Source: Rhodocyclales bacterium
GTDB taxonomy: Bacteria > Pseudomonadota > Gammaproteobacteria > Burkholderiales > Rhodocyclaceae
Length of the DNA stretch: 45,340 nt
NCBI GenBank assembly: GCA_016235805.1
Contig: JACRIY010000042.1
Location: 1-45,340 of the forward strand
Direction of reading: 5' to 3'
This document shows positions 1 to 7,520 of the stretch, piece after piece. Position numbers and translations under genes: made by a program. The notes beneath the pieces are model-generated. The model was not told the DNA's origin. It did no database searches and saw nothing but the letters and a program-made list of their open reading frames with translations. Position 1 is the stretch's first letter, and the number at the start of each line of letters is the position of its first letter.

Positions 1-80
1 CGAATCCTTCCCAGTTCCTTCATGGTAATCATCGCCCCATCTACCCTGCTCAAATGTTGAGCAGCGGAGGTTAATTACCC

Positions 81-140
81 TGGTCAATTTTCAACGCGCA
101 CAACGGCGTCTAAATGGTCAATTTTCAGTGCGCGTCAACA
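81..140. mobile_element. Probable terminal repeats of an IS21-family insertion sequence
   Basis: Two imperfect direct copies of a motif beginning TGGTCAATTTTCA start at 81 and 115. The second copy ends in GCGTCAACA at 140, so read from the other strand the end begins TGTTGACGCGCACTG. Multiple internal direct copies and a TGT...ACA terminus are typical of IS21-family ends (family knowledge). The element body, with istA and istB, would lie to the left outside the window. Bases 1-80 would then be the tail of the element; no clear IstB C-terminus could be recognised there. The coding frame of the following ATPase fragment starts immediately after 140, which supports 140 as the junction. The target duplication cannot be checked because the other end is missing. 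Confidence 0.6.
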
Positions 141-1295
141 CTTACAGGCCTTGCCGCGCTGGGTGCGGCCATGGGCATGACCGCGTTCGATCAATTGAAG
201 GGGCTCGTCGAGCGCCACAACAAGCATACGGATAGCTTTGACGCGGAGGTCAACAATGCCCGCGAGGCGTTAGCGAAGGACGAAGTGCTCAAGGCACTGC
301 CGGATTGGCAGGAGAAGTCGGGCAAGGTCTCTACTGCGCGCGAGAATGCGACCGCCGCACGTGAGGAGGCCGAAAAGATAAAGAAGCAAATTGCCGATCT
401 TGAGTTGGAGGTTAGACAGCACCGGCGACCTGCCGAGGAGCTAAATGAAGAAGTGGCTGCCTACCTTGGTCGAGACGAGCTGCGATTTGAGGTTGAGCAA
501 AATGGCTATCGGATCACGCGTGGTAGTCAGCCCGCCACGCATCTCAGCGACGGAGAACGCACGGCGATTGCATTCCTCTATTTTCTCAAGTCGCTCAAAG
601 GCACTGATTTTGATATGGAGACTGGAGTGGTGGTAATTGACGACCCCGTTTCAAGCCTTGATGCCAACTCGTTGTTTAGCGCCTTTGGCTTCATGAAGCA
701 GAGGACTGCGACAGCTGGACAGCTTTTCGTGCTGACCCACAATTTCACTTTCTTTCGTCAGGTTAGAAACTGGTATTACAACCTCCCTGGTCAGAAGAAG
801 GCGGACATTACTCGGCAGCCGGCAAGGTTCTATATGCTAGCCACGGAATTCGTGAACGGGAGCCGGACTGGCAAGCTGGAGCTTCTTGACCCATTCCTGC
901 ACCAGTACGAATCCGAGTACCACTACCTGTTCAAACGAGTTCACGAGGAAGCGCACAAGCCCGCTGGCCAAAGTTTGGAGGCGTACTACGCCATTCCCAA
1001 TATCGCAAGAAGGCTGCTTGAGGCCTTTCTTGCGTTCCGAGTGCCGGATAAACCGGGCGAGCTATTCCAGAAGCTCGAAGTCGTCCAGTTTGACGCGGCC
1101 AAGAAGACTCGCATCCTTCGGTTCCTCCATACCTATTCGCACTTTGACCAGGTAGCGGAGGCCGGTCACGACCCGTCCGTGCTGTCGGAAACCCCGGCAA
1201 TTCTTCAGGACGTTCTTGCGCTTATCAATGGCTGTGATCCTGCACACTTTAAGAGCATGGCTGAACTCGTTTCTCCCCCGGCCGTTGCCCCGTGA
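141..1295 (+). pseudogene. 5'-truncated AAA_13-type ATPase (SMC/RloC-like) interrupted by an IS end
   Basis: The reading frame is open from an ATG at 114, but bases 114-140 belong to the insertion-sequence end, so the native gene piece begins at about 141. What remains is the C-terminal half of an ABC/SMC-like ATPase of the AAA_13 kind: a charged, coiled-coil-like stretch at about 200-480, the signature motif LSDGE at 543-557, a Walker B hhhhDD motif followed by PVSSLD at about 627-660, and an H-loop THNF at about 735-746. The Walker A P-loop and the first half of the coiled coil are absent. Relatives (RloC, AAA_13 proteins beside restriction-modification genes) are mostly phage-defence or nuclease-linked ATPases. 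Without a P-loop the product is probably inactive. It ends 19 bases before the stop of the oppositely oriented FtsZ-like gene. Confidence 0.75.
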
Positions 1296-1314
1296 TTTAG
1301 TGCATTGCCGCAGG

Positions 1315-2070
1315 TCATGTTGATTTCAGTTGGTTTGCCCTATTCATCAAAACATGGATGCTGCCTGTTATGTGGCAGTCAAGGCCGTTGAAGACGTCAA
1401 TCATCGGGGTGTCGGCGCTGTGACGTTTCGCCCAGCCGTCATTCGAGAACTCCATCACCAGATCGGCCTCGCGGCGGAGATTTCTGATCGCGGTGTGTGA
1501 CTTTTGTTGGCGCACCCCCTCGTACTCAAATGGGGTGACGACAGCGGCAAAGGTCAGGGCGCCGGCCTCATGCGCAAACCTAGCCAAGATTGGCGTTACG
1601 GCACTACCAGTGCCGCCACCCAAGCCAGCCACAAGAACGACCATATCTGCGCCGGCTACCAAAGCCTGCAACACTTGGCGCTGCCGCAAGGCCACAGCAC
1701 GCGCACCATTGACCCACCCGCCAGTACCCACTGGCGCTAGCGCTATGGTCTTAACTGGCGCAAGTTCAGGGTGTTTTTCGCTGGCGGCGGCTACATACCG
1801 CAGGGCTTGCTCGCCAAGATCGAGGCAAATGAACTCAGTCTGGTCGGTGCTCTCCAAAACGGCGCTTGACCACGCAGCCCGGACAATATTGCAGCCGGCA
1901 CCACCGATGCCAATAACCTTGCCTGATCCGGCTGTACGGCCATTTAAGCCGGACCAAAGCGACTTTCTCGGTGTTGCCGGCAGCTGCAACCATGCCGGCG
2001 ATGCCGTGGCGGGAAAACTTAGGCCAGCGATGCCCGCGCCAACTCCCTGCAAAAATAGACGTCGATTCAC
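1315..2070 (-). CDS. FtsZ/tubulin-like nucleotide-binding protein with Tat-like signal peptide
   Basis: The 251-residue product has an N-terminus NRRLFLQG followed by a hydrophobic Ala/Gly segment to about residue 25. This matches the twin-arginine (Tat) signal pattern. Residues 51-245 resemble the FtsZ GTP-binding domain: KVIGIGGAGCN at 51-61 (T1), a glycine-rich strand near 115, the tubulin signature GGGTGS at 151-156 (T4), VVTPFEYEG at 177-185, and SND at 209-211 aligning with the FtsZ guanine-contact region. The protein stops where FtsZ would begin its T7 loop, so the catalytic loop and the C-terminal domain are absent. The start is GTG, with GGAG about 10 bases upstream; no in-frame ATG lies nearby. 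It is 32 bases downstream of the AbrB-like gene, probably in one transcript. It could be a non-polymerising GTP-binding protein or a degraded paralogue. Function is unknown. Confidence 0.75.
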   Translation of the reverse strand: MNRRLFLQGVGAGIAGLSFPATASPAWLQLPATPRKSLWSGLNGRTAGSGKVIGIGGAGCNIVRAAWSSAVLESTDQTEFICLDLGEQALRYVAAASEKHPELAPVKTIALAPVGTGGWVNGARAVALRQRQVLQALVAGADMVVLVAGLGGGTGSAVTPILARFAHEAGALTFAAVVTPFEYEGVRQQKSHTAIRNLRREADLVMEFSNDGWAKRHSADTPMIDVFNGLDCHITGSIHVLMNRANQLKST

Positions 2071-2102
2071 TGCTGCTGTTCTCCATCGTTAGCGAGACGC
2101 GA

Positions 2103-2333
2103 CTACCACTTCTCTTCGGCGGCCGGCGCTTTGTTCGTGATCTGTGATTGCGCCCCGTCCGTCGCGTAGCCAGAATGAACTTCGCGTTCATTGACGGGCC
2201 TGATAACAATGTCGCCGGAGTCCAAGAGGCGGACGTACATGTAGTCGCCGGCGTGCAGGGAAGCCCGTTCGGCGATGTGCTGCGGCATGCGTAACCCGAG
2301 GCTATTGCCCCATTTGCATAGCTTTGTTGGCAT
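2103..2333 (-). CDS. AbrB/MazE-like DNA-binding protein (antitoxin-type)
   Basis: This 76-residue protein starts with the swapped-hairpin AbrB/SpoVT/MazE pattern: KWGNSLGLRMP at residues 7-17, then a helix, then GDYMYVRLLDSGDIVIRPV near 29-47. In MazE proteins this part binds the operator DNA and the C-terminal tail wraps the MazF toxin. Here the tail (about residues 50-76, polar, ending AAEEKW) does not look like the usual acidic MazF-binding segment, and no MazF-like gene is adjacent. A GAGG ribosome binding site lies six bases before the ATG. The gene sits between the unrecognised 243-residue gene and the FtsZ-like gene, so it may be an autoregulator of that group rather than an antitoxin. 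The fold call is good; the partner is unknown. Confidence 0.7.
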   Translation of the reverse strand: MPTKLCKWGNSLGLRMPQHIAERASLHAGDYMYVRLLDSGDIVIRPVNEREVHSGYATDGAQSQITNKAPAAEEKW

Positions 2334-2429
2334 GGTGGAACCTCACTGGCGGTTGATCGACTATGGCTATCACAAATTGCCAATCCGGGGCGCGGCACCG
2401 ACCTGCTGTGCTGCCCAGGTCTGACTCGC

Positions 2430-3161
2430 TTACGACCAGTGTTGGTGCAGCCAGTCACCCGCAAGGTAGTCAGGTGAACCGAATGACGCTCCGGTGGGAC
2501 TCCGCTCGTTGATGATCTGCATCAGGCTTTGTCCAGTCGCGAAGTAGCGTAGCTGCTCAAGGACGGCCTGCGTATCGGATTGACCAAGTTGATACGCCCG
2601 CAGCAGTTGCAAGGCTTCCTGCCCGCCAACATTGCCGGCTACCCGGATTACTTCAATCCATTGCGCTGTCCAAAACAACATTCCCCGAGTATTGGCCAGA
2701 ACCGCATCGAGCCATTGGTCCGGTATTGCCTGAATCGTTGGTAGGAGTGCGCCAGTATCTCGGTAGAGGTGGTACAGCGGCAGTGCCATCAGGAAGTCAT
2801 CACGGCCAACGGGGTGGAATTCGCGAAGCCACTCATCGAAGGTTAGTTCGCCTGCGTCAGCGGTATCGACGGCCCGATGATCGTCAATCTCGACGAAATC
2901 CAGAACCGTGCCGAATGCCCCAGCTTGGTCGGTCGCGAGTAACCCGATGACGGCTTCAATGCTACCTGGCCGCGGTTCGCCGGATTGGCTAATCAAGGTC
3001 CGCAACCACGGATTTGGCGTATTGGCGGCGAGAACGGCCCGCAGTCGTTGATAGCGGCTGGCATCCCCTGCGTCGCCGTAGTTCCATCGGAACTGGACCA
3101 CGCGCCCACCGGGTTTAGGTGCCAACTGCCCCCCGAAGTCGGGCATGCGACCGGTTGCCAT
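2430..3161 (-). CDS. Hypothetical protein, unrecognised
   Basis: I do not recognise this 243-residue protein. It has no signal peptide or membrane segment and looks soluble: an N-terminal Gly/Pro-rich lead, an acidic middle (around DFVEIDDHRAVDTADAGE), and a helical C-terminal half with many Trp, Leu and Gln residues. The open frame extends to a TTG at 3191, which would overlap the upstream hydrolase gene by 23 bases. The ATG at 3161 is preferred because AGAGG lies four bases before it and it follows the hydrolase stop by seven bases. Tight spacing suggests co-transcription with the secreted hydrolase. The downstream AbrB-like gene follows after about 96 bases. Confidence 0.6.
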   Translation of the reverse strand: MATGRMPDFGGQLAPKPGGRVVQFRWNYGDAGDASRYQRLRAVLAANTPNPWLRTLISQSGEPRPGSIEAVIGLLATDQAGAFGTVLDFVEIDDHRAVDTADAGELTFDEWLREFHPVGRDDFLMALPLYHLYRDTGALLPTIQAIPDQWLDAVLANTRGMLFWTAQWIEVIRVAGNVGGQEALQLLRAYQLGQSDTQAVLEQLRYFATGQSLMQIINERSPTGASFGSPDYLAGDWLHQHWS

Positions 3162-3168
3162 ACGCCCT

Positions 3169-4071
3169 CTATTTGTTGATGCCTTGTTCAATCTGAGTTA
3201 GCCACAATTGCGGATTCGCGCTTGCGAAGGCGTGACCGTCGCCAGTCGTGGTTTCCAAACTGATGAAGTTGATGCCTGACTTTGTCGCTATGTCCGCATA
3301 GTCACTGAGGTCCCGGTCCGAGAAGTACGAATCCTTGGTGGCGTAGACCCATGCCTGATTCTTGAACTTCGTACCGCTCTCATCAAGCATCCTGTGAGTC
3401 ATGTTGTTCTTCGATTCGCAGGCCGTCGTCCAGCCACCGCTGATATTTACCGCGTAGGCCACCTTCTCGGGATGCCGAGCGCTGTAGTAGCTGGACAGGA
3501 ACCCGCCACGGGAATGGCCCATGACAATTACCTTGTCGACCTTATATTCGGCGCGGACCCAATCGACGAATTGGTCAAGCTGGGGTTCAGCTTCCTCGAC
3601 GCCACGCATCTGGTCACTCCAGGAACACGTGCGCGCATCTTCCTCGGTGAACTTTCCTTCGCTGTTGCCCCGACCTTTTCGCATCACGACAAAGACTCGG
3701 TAGCCTTTAGCTACGAGTGCCGGGGCGACCTTGACGAATCTGACAGGCGTTTTGACACGCTTTTCATCGTAAGCCGTGCCGCCGTGTCCTATCCCCGTAG
3801 AGCCATGGTTGATGACGACAATTTTCCCGTTCCACTTGGTCGGTTCGGTGGCAAGGACTTCAAGCTTGAGGGGCGTGTCGCTGCCAAACGTGGCTTTTTC
3901 CATATAGGTGAACCAGCGCTGCTCTTGACTGATTTTCGGTGGCGTAGGCGTGCGCTGGGCGCTACTGGCTGGTGTGGGGATGTTTGCGTCGGAAGGGTCT
4001 GTCGCATAGGCAGTCGTTACCAGGCTGAGTAGCACTACTACGGCCCCCAGTGCGCCCAATTGCAGTTTCAT
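3169..4071 (-). CDS. Secreted alpha/beta hydrolase (dienelactone hydrolase/BAAT-like fold)
   Basis: This is a 300-residue serine hydrolase of the alpha/beta-hydrolase fold. The start at 4071 gives a standard Sec signal peptide of 23 residues ending TTAYA, with an AGGA ribosome site eight bases upstream; a longer in-frame start at 4119 would bury that signal. Visible catalytic features in the chosen numbering are an oxyanion HGSTG at 89-93, the nucleophile elbow GHSRGG with Ser187, a probable acid Asp247 in TKDSYF, and His280 in GDGHAF. Two cysteines in the mature part could form a disulphide. The substrate cannot be told from sequence; esterase or dienelactone-hydrolase-like activity in the periplasm is the most that can be said. 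It is first in a minus-strand group with the unrecognised protein downstream. Confidence 0.8.
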   Translation of the reverse strand: MKLQLGALGAVVVLLSLVTTAYATDPSDANIPTPASSAQRTPTPPKISQEQRWFTYMEKATFGSDTPLKLEVLATEPTKWNGKIVVINHGSTGIGHGGTAYDEKRVKTPVRFVKVAPALVAKGYRVFVVMRKGRGNSEGKFTEEDARTCSWSDQMRGVEEAEPQLDQFVDWVRAEYKVDKVIVMGHSRGGFLSSYYSARHPEKVAYAVNISGGWTTACESKNNMTHRMLDESGTKFKNQAWVYATKDSYFSDRDLSDYADIATKSGINFISLETTTGDGHAFASANPQLWLTQIEQGINK

Positions 4072-4154
4072 ATGAAATCCTCGTTTAGATTGCCCGCTGC
4101 GTTTCTTATTGCGTTTCATGAGATGGTTGCGTAAGACGCCACAGAAGTGAAGGC

Positions 4155-4183
4155 GTAACCGGCGCTGTCGCTGCGCCGGTTAC
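4155..4183 (-). terminator. Strong hairpin after the 159-residue gene, probable terminator
   Basis: An 11-base perfect stem, GTAACCGGCGC with GCGCCGGTTAC, encloses a 7-base loop. It lies 14 bases beyond the stop of the small minus-strand gene at 4197 and before the hydrolase gene. On the minus strand the following bases are pyrimidine-rich but not a clean U-tract, so it may be a weak intrinsic terminator or a 3'-end stabilising stem. Confidence 0.5.
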
Positions 4184-4196
4184 TTTGCCCGAAGAA

Positions 4197-4676
4197 CTAC
4201 TTGATTGGCTTCATCGGTGTTACGGTCATGAACCAGGTCAAACCAAGATCGGCGAACTCACTCAAAATGCAGCGCGAGGGATCCGACTGAGGGGCCGGGT
4301 CTATCACATAGGCGAAAGTCTGTTTCGGATTGCCAAAGTCCTTCATGCGATGATGAAGAAGAATCCTTCCTTGTTCCATTTCGGGGTCGGTGTCTTGCCA
4401 TACCAGGCATGTATCCGGCAGGTCCTTTAGCGAAGATACTTCGCGCCAGTTGCTCGCAACGTACCCGTAGGCCGCGAAGAGAATTTGAAGGCGGCCTTCC
4501 TCGATAAAGTAAGGCCCGTTGGTCGGCCTCAGTTTGAATTTATCAATTGCAGTTTTTAAGACGTCTGTGATCGGTTTTCCCGAGATCATTGCGATGCAAG
4601 CTAAGCCATCCGTTGTTTCTGTAAGCTGCTCGGTTCGCTTGTAGGCAGGGGTAAATGCGGCGGGTAGAGATGCCAT
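4197..4676 (-). CDS. Hypothetical protein, possible papain/C39-like cysteine peptidase fold
   Basis: The product has 159 residues and no signal peptide. An early segment, DGLACIAMISGKPITDV at residues 23-39, resembles the nucleophile helix of C39-type and related papain-like domains, where a Cys starts a helix and is followed by a small-residue Gly turn. His108/His109 before a strand and Asp126 in YVIDP then fall in the Cys-His-Asp order of that fold. The Gln that normally precedes the nucleophile is not seen, so enzyme activity is uncertain; binding-only homologues exist. An AAGGAG ribosome site lies seven bases before the ATG. The gene is separated from the hydrolase by a strong hairpin. 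The fold is my inference and a structure prediction would settle it. Confidence 0.5.
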   Translation of the reverse strand: MASLPAAFTPAYKRTEQLTETTDGLACIAMISGKPITDVLKTAIDKFKLRPTNGPYFIEEGRLQILFAAYGYVASNWREVSSLKDLPDTCLVWQDTDPEMEQGRILLHHRMKDFGNPKQTFAYVIDPAPQSDPSRCILSEFADLGLTWFMTVTPMKPIK

Positions 4677-4693
4677 GAAGGTTGCTCCTTGAG

Positions 4694-4721
4694 TTGTGGT
4701 TCGAGGATTGTGGTGCGAGGA
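4694..4721. repeat. Tandem 14-base direct repeat upstream of the 159-residue gene
   Basis: Two adjacent copies of TTGTGGTTCGAGGA differ at one position (T or G at base 8). They start 18 bases upstream of the ATG at 4676. Adjacent phased copies close to a start codon suggest a protein-binding site, but chance duplication is possible. Confidence 0.45.
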
Positions 4722-4927
4722 ATACGAGCAGCCGCCCGCGCCCGAGTGGAAATGCCTCGGGGACTCAGGTCAACGAATGAGGGTTTGTAGCTCGACGAAG
4801 ATCCTGTCCCGGTGCAACAACGCCGGGGCGGTCCAATCAAGCGAGGGGTCTGCTACGCAGTGGTCGTGTTCGGAACTGCTAGCCAAAAATCTGGCGCGAG
4901 CGCGACTGAGTGAATTATGCCACGGGA

Positions 4928-5086
4928 CTATTTAACGTGTTTCAGGAAAAAACTTTGCCACACAGCGTCAAAGATATTGTTGATCCGACAGCGCCTTAGA
5001 TCGTATTCCCGTTCCTTGTAGATGTTTGCTTTCCGGGCGTCTATTCGGAAGGTCATGCCAACTGCGAGCACTATTGTCGCTGACAT
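4928..5086 (-). CDS. Possible small hypothetical protein
   Basis: A minus-strand frame of 52 residues starts at ATG 5086, has a second in-frame ATG at 5056, and ends at TAG 4928. It begins with a short hydrophobic part (SATIVLAVGM), then a basic and acidic middle (RIDARKANIYKEREYD), and ends with a Phe/Trp-rich tail. The frame stays open further upstream, so it could be the 3' remnant of a longer lost gene. Only a weak GGAA ribosome site precedes the ATG. The composition looks protein-like, but nothing is recognised. Confidence 0.25.
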   Translation of the reverse strand: MSATIVLAVGMTFRIDARKANIYKEREYDLRRCRINNIFDAVWQSFFLKHVK

Positions 5087-5307
5087 CGACTTGCATTCCG
5101 GAAGCGAAAGCGTGCCCGGATGATGTCTGGTGGTAGCCGGGCAGGGATGTCGGATGATTCTGGAAGAGTAGAATGAAACGGGAAGAGCGGCAGTTTTTAC
5201 CTAAGAATCAATAGCTGCCGAAAATGTGTGTATCAATGTGCGTATTTTTGCCATTAAGCATATCTACTGTTGTTTGTTATCAATAAGTTAGAATAGGAAT
5301 TGCTGTT

Positions 5308-5853
5308 ATGGCACAGGATCAGAACGCGCTCGTCTGGCTGGACATGGAAATGACCGGACTGCTTCCCGACAGCGACCGCATCATCGAAGTGGCGCTGGTG
5401 GTCACCAATTCCAACCTCGACATCGTCGCCGAGGCGCCGGTCTGGGTCGTGCATCAGCCGGACGAGGTGCTGGATCGCATGGACGAGTGGAATCGCGGCA
5501 CCCACGGCAAGTCCGGGCTGACGGCGCGGGTCAAGGCCTCGATCCTGACCGAGGCGCAGGTCGAGGAGCAGGCGCTGGAGTTCCTGCGCCGCCACGTGCC
5601 CAAGTCGACCACGCCGATGTGCGGCAACTCGATCTGCCAGGACCGGCGCTTCCTCGCCAACTACATGCCGAAGCTGGAGGACTGGTTCCACTATCGAAAC
5701 CTCGACGTGTCCACGCTCAAGGAACTGTGCAAGCGCTGGAAACCCGAAATCGCGAAGGGCCTCAAGAAGCACGGCAAGCACGAAGCGCTGGCGGACATCC
5801 TCGAGTCGATCGAGGAGCTGAAGTATTACCGCGAGCATTTCCTGAAGCTGTAG
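5308..5853 (+). CDS. orn: Oligoribonuclease
   Basis: Orn is a cytoplasmic 3'-5' exoribonuclease that finishes RNA decay by degrading very short oligonucleotides, including pGpG from c-di-GMP breakdown. The 181-residue length is normal. DEDDh motifs are visible: WLDMEMTGL at residues 10-18 (first Asp and Glu), [11 protein letters not shown] near 106-116 (second Asp), and the HxAxxD motif HEALADI near 158-164. An AGGA ribosome site lies seven to eight bases before the ATG. It is the first core gene right of the accessory region, and its stop directly abuts the stop of the convergent glycosyltransferase gene. Confidence 0.97.
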   Translation: MAQDQNALVWLDMEMTGLLPDSDRIIEVALVVTNSNLDIVAEAPVWVVHQPDEVLDRMDEWNRGTHGKSGLTARVKASILTEAQVEEQALEFLRRHVPKSTTPMCGNSICQDRRFLANYMPKLEDWFHYRNLDVSTLKELCKRWKPEIAKGLKKHGKHEALADILESIEELKYYREHFLKL

Positions 5854-7461
5854 CTAGTCGGCGCGGCGGTAAAGCCGCAGCCGTTCGCTTTTGTCGCCCG
5901 GGCGCGAAGCATCGCGCAGCAGGATCCAGCCGTCGACGCCCTTGTCGGCACGCGGCGAGGTCTGCACGATCAGGTAGCGGCAGTCCCGGGCGTGGCTGCC
6001 GCCCACGGTGCGAATGCCGTTGAAGTAATCGAGCGAGGCGCGTTGCGCCAGGCCGAGGCCGCGCCGTGCGATGCAGCCGGGGTGCTTGCCCAGCGTCTGG
6101 CGAAAGTCGGCGCTGACGCTACGGTAAGTCTTGCCGTAGTCGATCCACGGCAGCCAGAGCAGCGTCAGCAGCACCCACATCGTGGTCAGGCCCACGCTCC
6201 AGCGGGCGGCGGCGCGCCATGGCGAGCGCGGCGTGCGCAGCATGACGGCGATCCAGGCGACGCTGACGGCGATGGCGAGCAGGATCACCAGCGGCGAGGC
6301 GTCGGCGACGAAGCCGGGCGCGGGCTTGCTGAAGTTCTTGGCTACGCGTTCCGGCTCGCCGGTCAGCATGGCGATGCCGCCCAGCCAGATCAGGCCGGCG
6401 ACCAGGGTGAAGGTCATCATGCCGAACCAGTCGAAGGCGTTCGCCGCGCCGCGCCGCAGGCGTCCGGCGCAGGCGGCGCCGAGCAAGGTCAGCGGCACCA
6501 GGCTGGGCAGCAGCGCGGTTGGCTTGGGCGTGTCGATGGCATAGGTCGCCAGACCCGCCAACATCGCCACCAGCAGCAGGAATGTATGCGCTGCGAAGGG
6601 ACGGCGGCGTTCCAGCCAGAGGCTCCATAGCGCCAGCGGCAGCACCGGCCAGGCGGCCCAGGCCAGCAGTTCGAGGTGGTCGCGGGAGAAGCCGCCGGGC
6701 GGCGTGAAACTCGCCACTTCGGCGGTCCACCAGATATCGAACAGTGCCGGGCTCTGCTGCCACAGCAGCAGCGGCCAGGGCAGGCTCAGCGCAAGGGCGA
6801 CAACCGCCGCCGCCGGCCAGGCCAGAAGGCTGCCGCGCGTGCGCCAGGCCGGATGCAGCAGCAGCAGCAGGCCGGTGACGAGGCCGATCGCCATGCCGTT
6901 GAGTCCGCTGCCGAGGAAGCTCATGGCCAGCCCCAGGCCGAACAGCGCTCCTCCGGTTTGCGCTTGTCGCTGCCAGATTGTCAGTCCCCACACGCTGAGG
7001 GCGAAGCCGGCGATGCCGGCCACCGCCGGCTGTGCTTCGTGCAGGGGCACCAGCAGGCCGAGCGTGCCGATGGCCAAAAGCGGCGCGGCGAGCGCGGCAC
7101 TGCCGCCATGCAGACGCTGCGCGGTGCGCGACAGCGCCAGCAGCAGGAGCGCGCCGAACAGCGCGGACGCCAGGCGCGCCGCGTCATGCCACGGCAACAG
7201 CCATCCCAGCGCCTTGCCACAGGCCGCCGCGACCCAGTGGTAAAGCGGCGGCGTGACCAGCCAGGGATCGCCGGCGATGCGCGGCACCAGCCAGTCGCCG
7301 CCGGACATGCCAAAGGCGACGCCGAGGTGCAGGGCGTCGTCGGTCTTCCAGGGATCGTGGCCGATGGTTCCCGCCAGCAGCCAGATGGCGCACAGCAGCA
7401 GCGCGCCGTAGCGCGCCGCTTTCGGTGCGGAGCCGGGTTGGCGGTCGATCAGGTCAGGCAC
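5854..7461 (-). CDS. PMT/ArnT-like membrane glycosyltransferase
   Basis: This 535-residue polytopic protein starts at a GTG. It has about 11-12 hydrophobic segments and a large polar first loop carrying DPWKTDDALHLGVAF and, further on, TPPLYHW. This is the pattern of GT-C family enzymes (PMT_2/ArnT-like), where an acidic pair in the first periplasmic loop acts with a lipid-phosphate sugar donor. Such enzymes transfer a sugar or aminoarabinose to lipid A, protein or another envelope acceptor. The C-terminal domain of about 90 residues is soluble and probably periplasmic. The acceptor cannot be predicted, and there is no arn operon beside it. The stop is immediately next to that of orn, with no space between the convergent genes. 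Confidence 0.8.
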   Translation of the reverse strand: MPDLIDRQPGSAPKAARYGALLLCAIWLLAGTIGHDPWKTDDALHLGVAFGMSGGDWLVPRIAGDPWLVTPPLYHWVAAACGKALGWLLPWHDAARLASALFGALLLLALSRTAQRLHGGSAALAAPLLAIGTLGLLVPLHEAQPAVAGIAGFALSVWGLTIWQRQAQTGGALFGLGLAMSFLGSGLNGMAIGLVTGLLLLLHPAWRTRGSLLAWPAAAVVALALSLPWPLLLWQQSPALFDIWWTAEVASFTPPGGFSRDHLELLAWAAWPVLPLALWSLWLERRRPFAAHTFLLLVAMLAGLATYAIDTPKPTALLPSLVPLTLLGAACAGRLRRGAANAFDWFGMMTFTLVAGLIWLGGIAMLTGEPERVAKNFSKPAPGFVADASPLVILLAIAVSVAWIAVMLRTPRSPWRAAARWSVGLTTMWVLLTLLWLPWIDYGKTYRSVSADFRQTLGKHPGCIARRGLGLAQRASLDYFNGIRTVGGSHARDCRYLIVQTSPRADKGVDGWILLRDASRPGDKSERLRLYRRAD

Positions 7462-7520
7462 GATGGGAGCTTACCAGCACAAATTACGGGGCGCCGCGCC
7501 CGCGTCCCGTTCGCGGAGAC

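Larger units (their letters stand above)
4677..5307. other. Long intergenic region between the accessory group and orn
   Basis: This stretch of about 630 bases holds the ribosome site and upstream repeat of the 159-residue minus-strand gene, one possible small minus-strand reading frame (4928-5086), and the upstream region of orn. It is clearly more A/T-rich towards orn than the flanking core genes. A TAGAAT at 5289-5294 resembles a -10 box but lies too close to the orn start to leave room for the ribosome site AGGA at 5296. I see no tRNA, repeat array or transposase remnant in it. Confidence 0.5.

Noticed and set aside
1493-2092. Plus-strand frame opposite the FtsZ-like gene
   Set aside because: The minus-strand frame contains the FtsZ nucleotide-binding motifs in order; the plus-strand translation has none and is Ala/Thr/Pro-rich.
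2103-2333. A full MazEF toxin-antitoxin system
   Set aside because: Only the MazE-like part is present. Neither neighbour has MazF features, so calling a toxin-antitoxin system is not supported.
5266-5294. Sigma70 promoter right before orn, using TAGAAT at 5289
   Set aside because: The start would lie about seven bases before the ATG and remove the ribosome site AGGA; no good -35 is seen at 17 bases.
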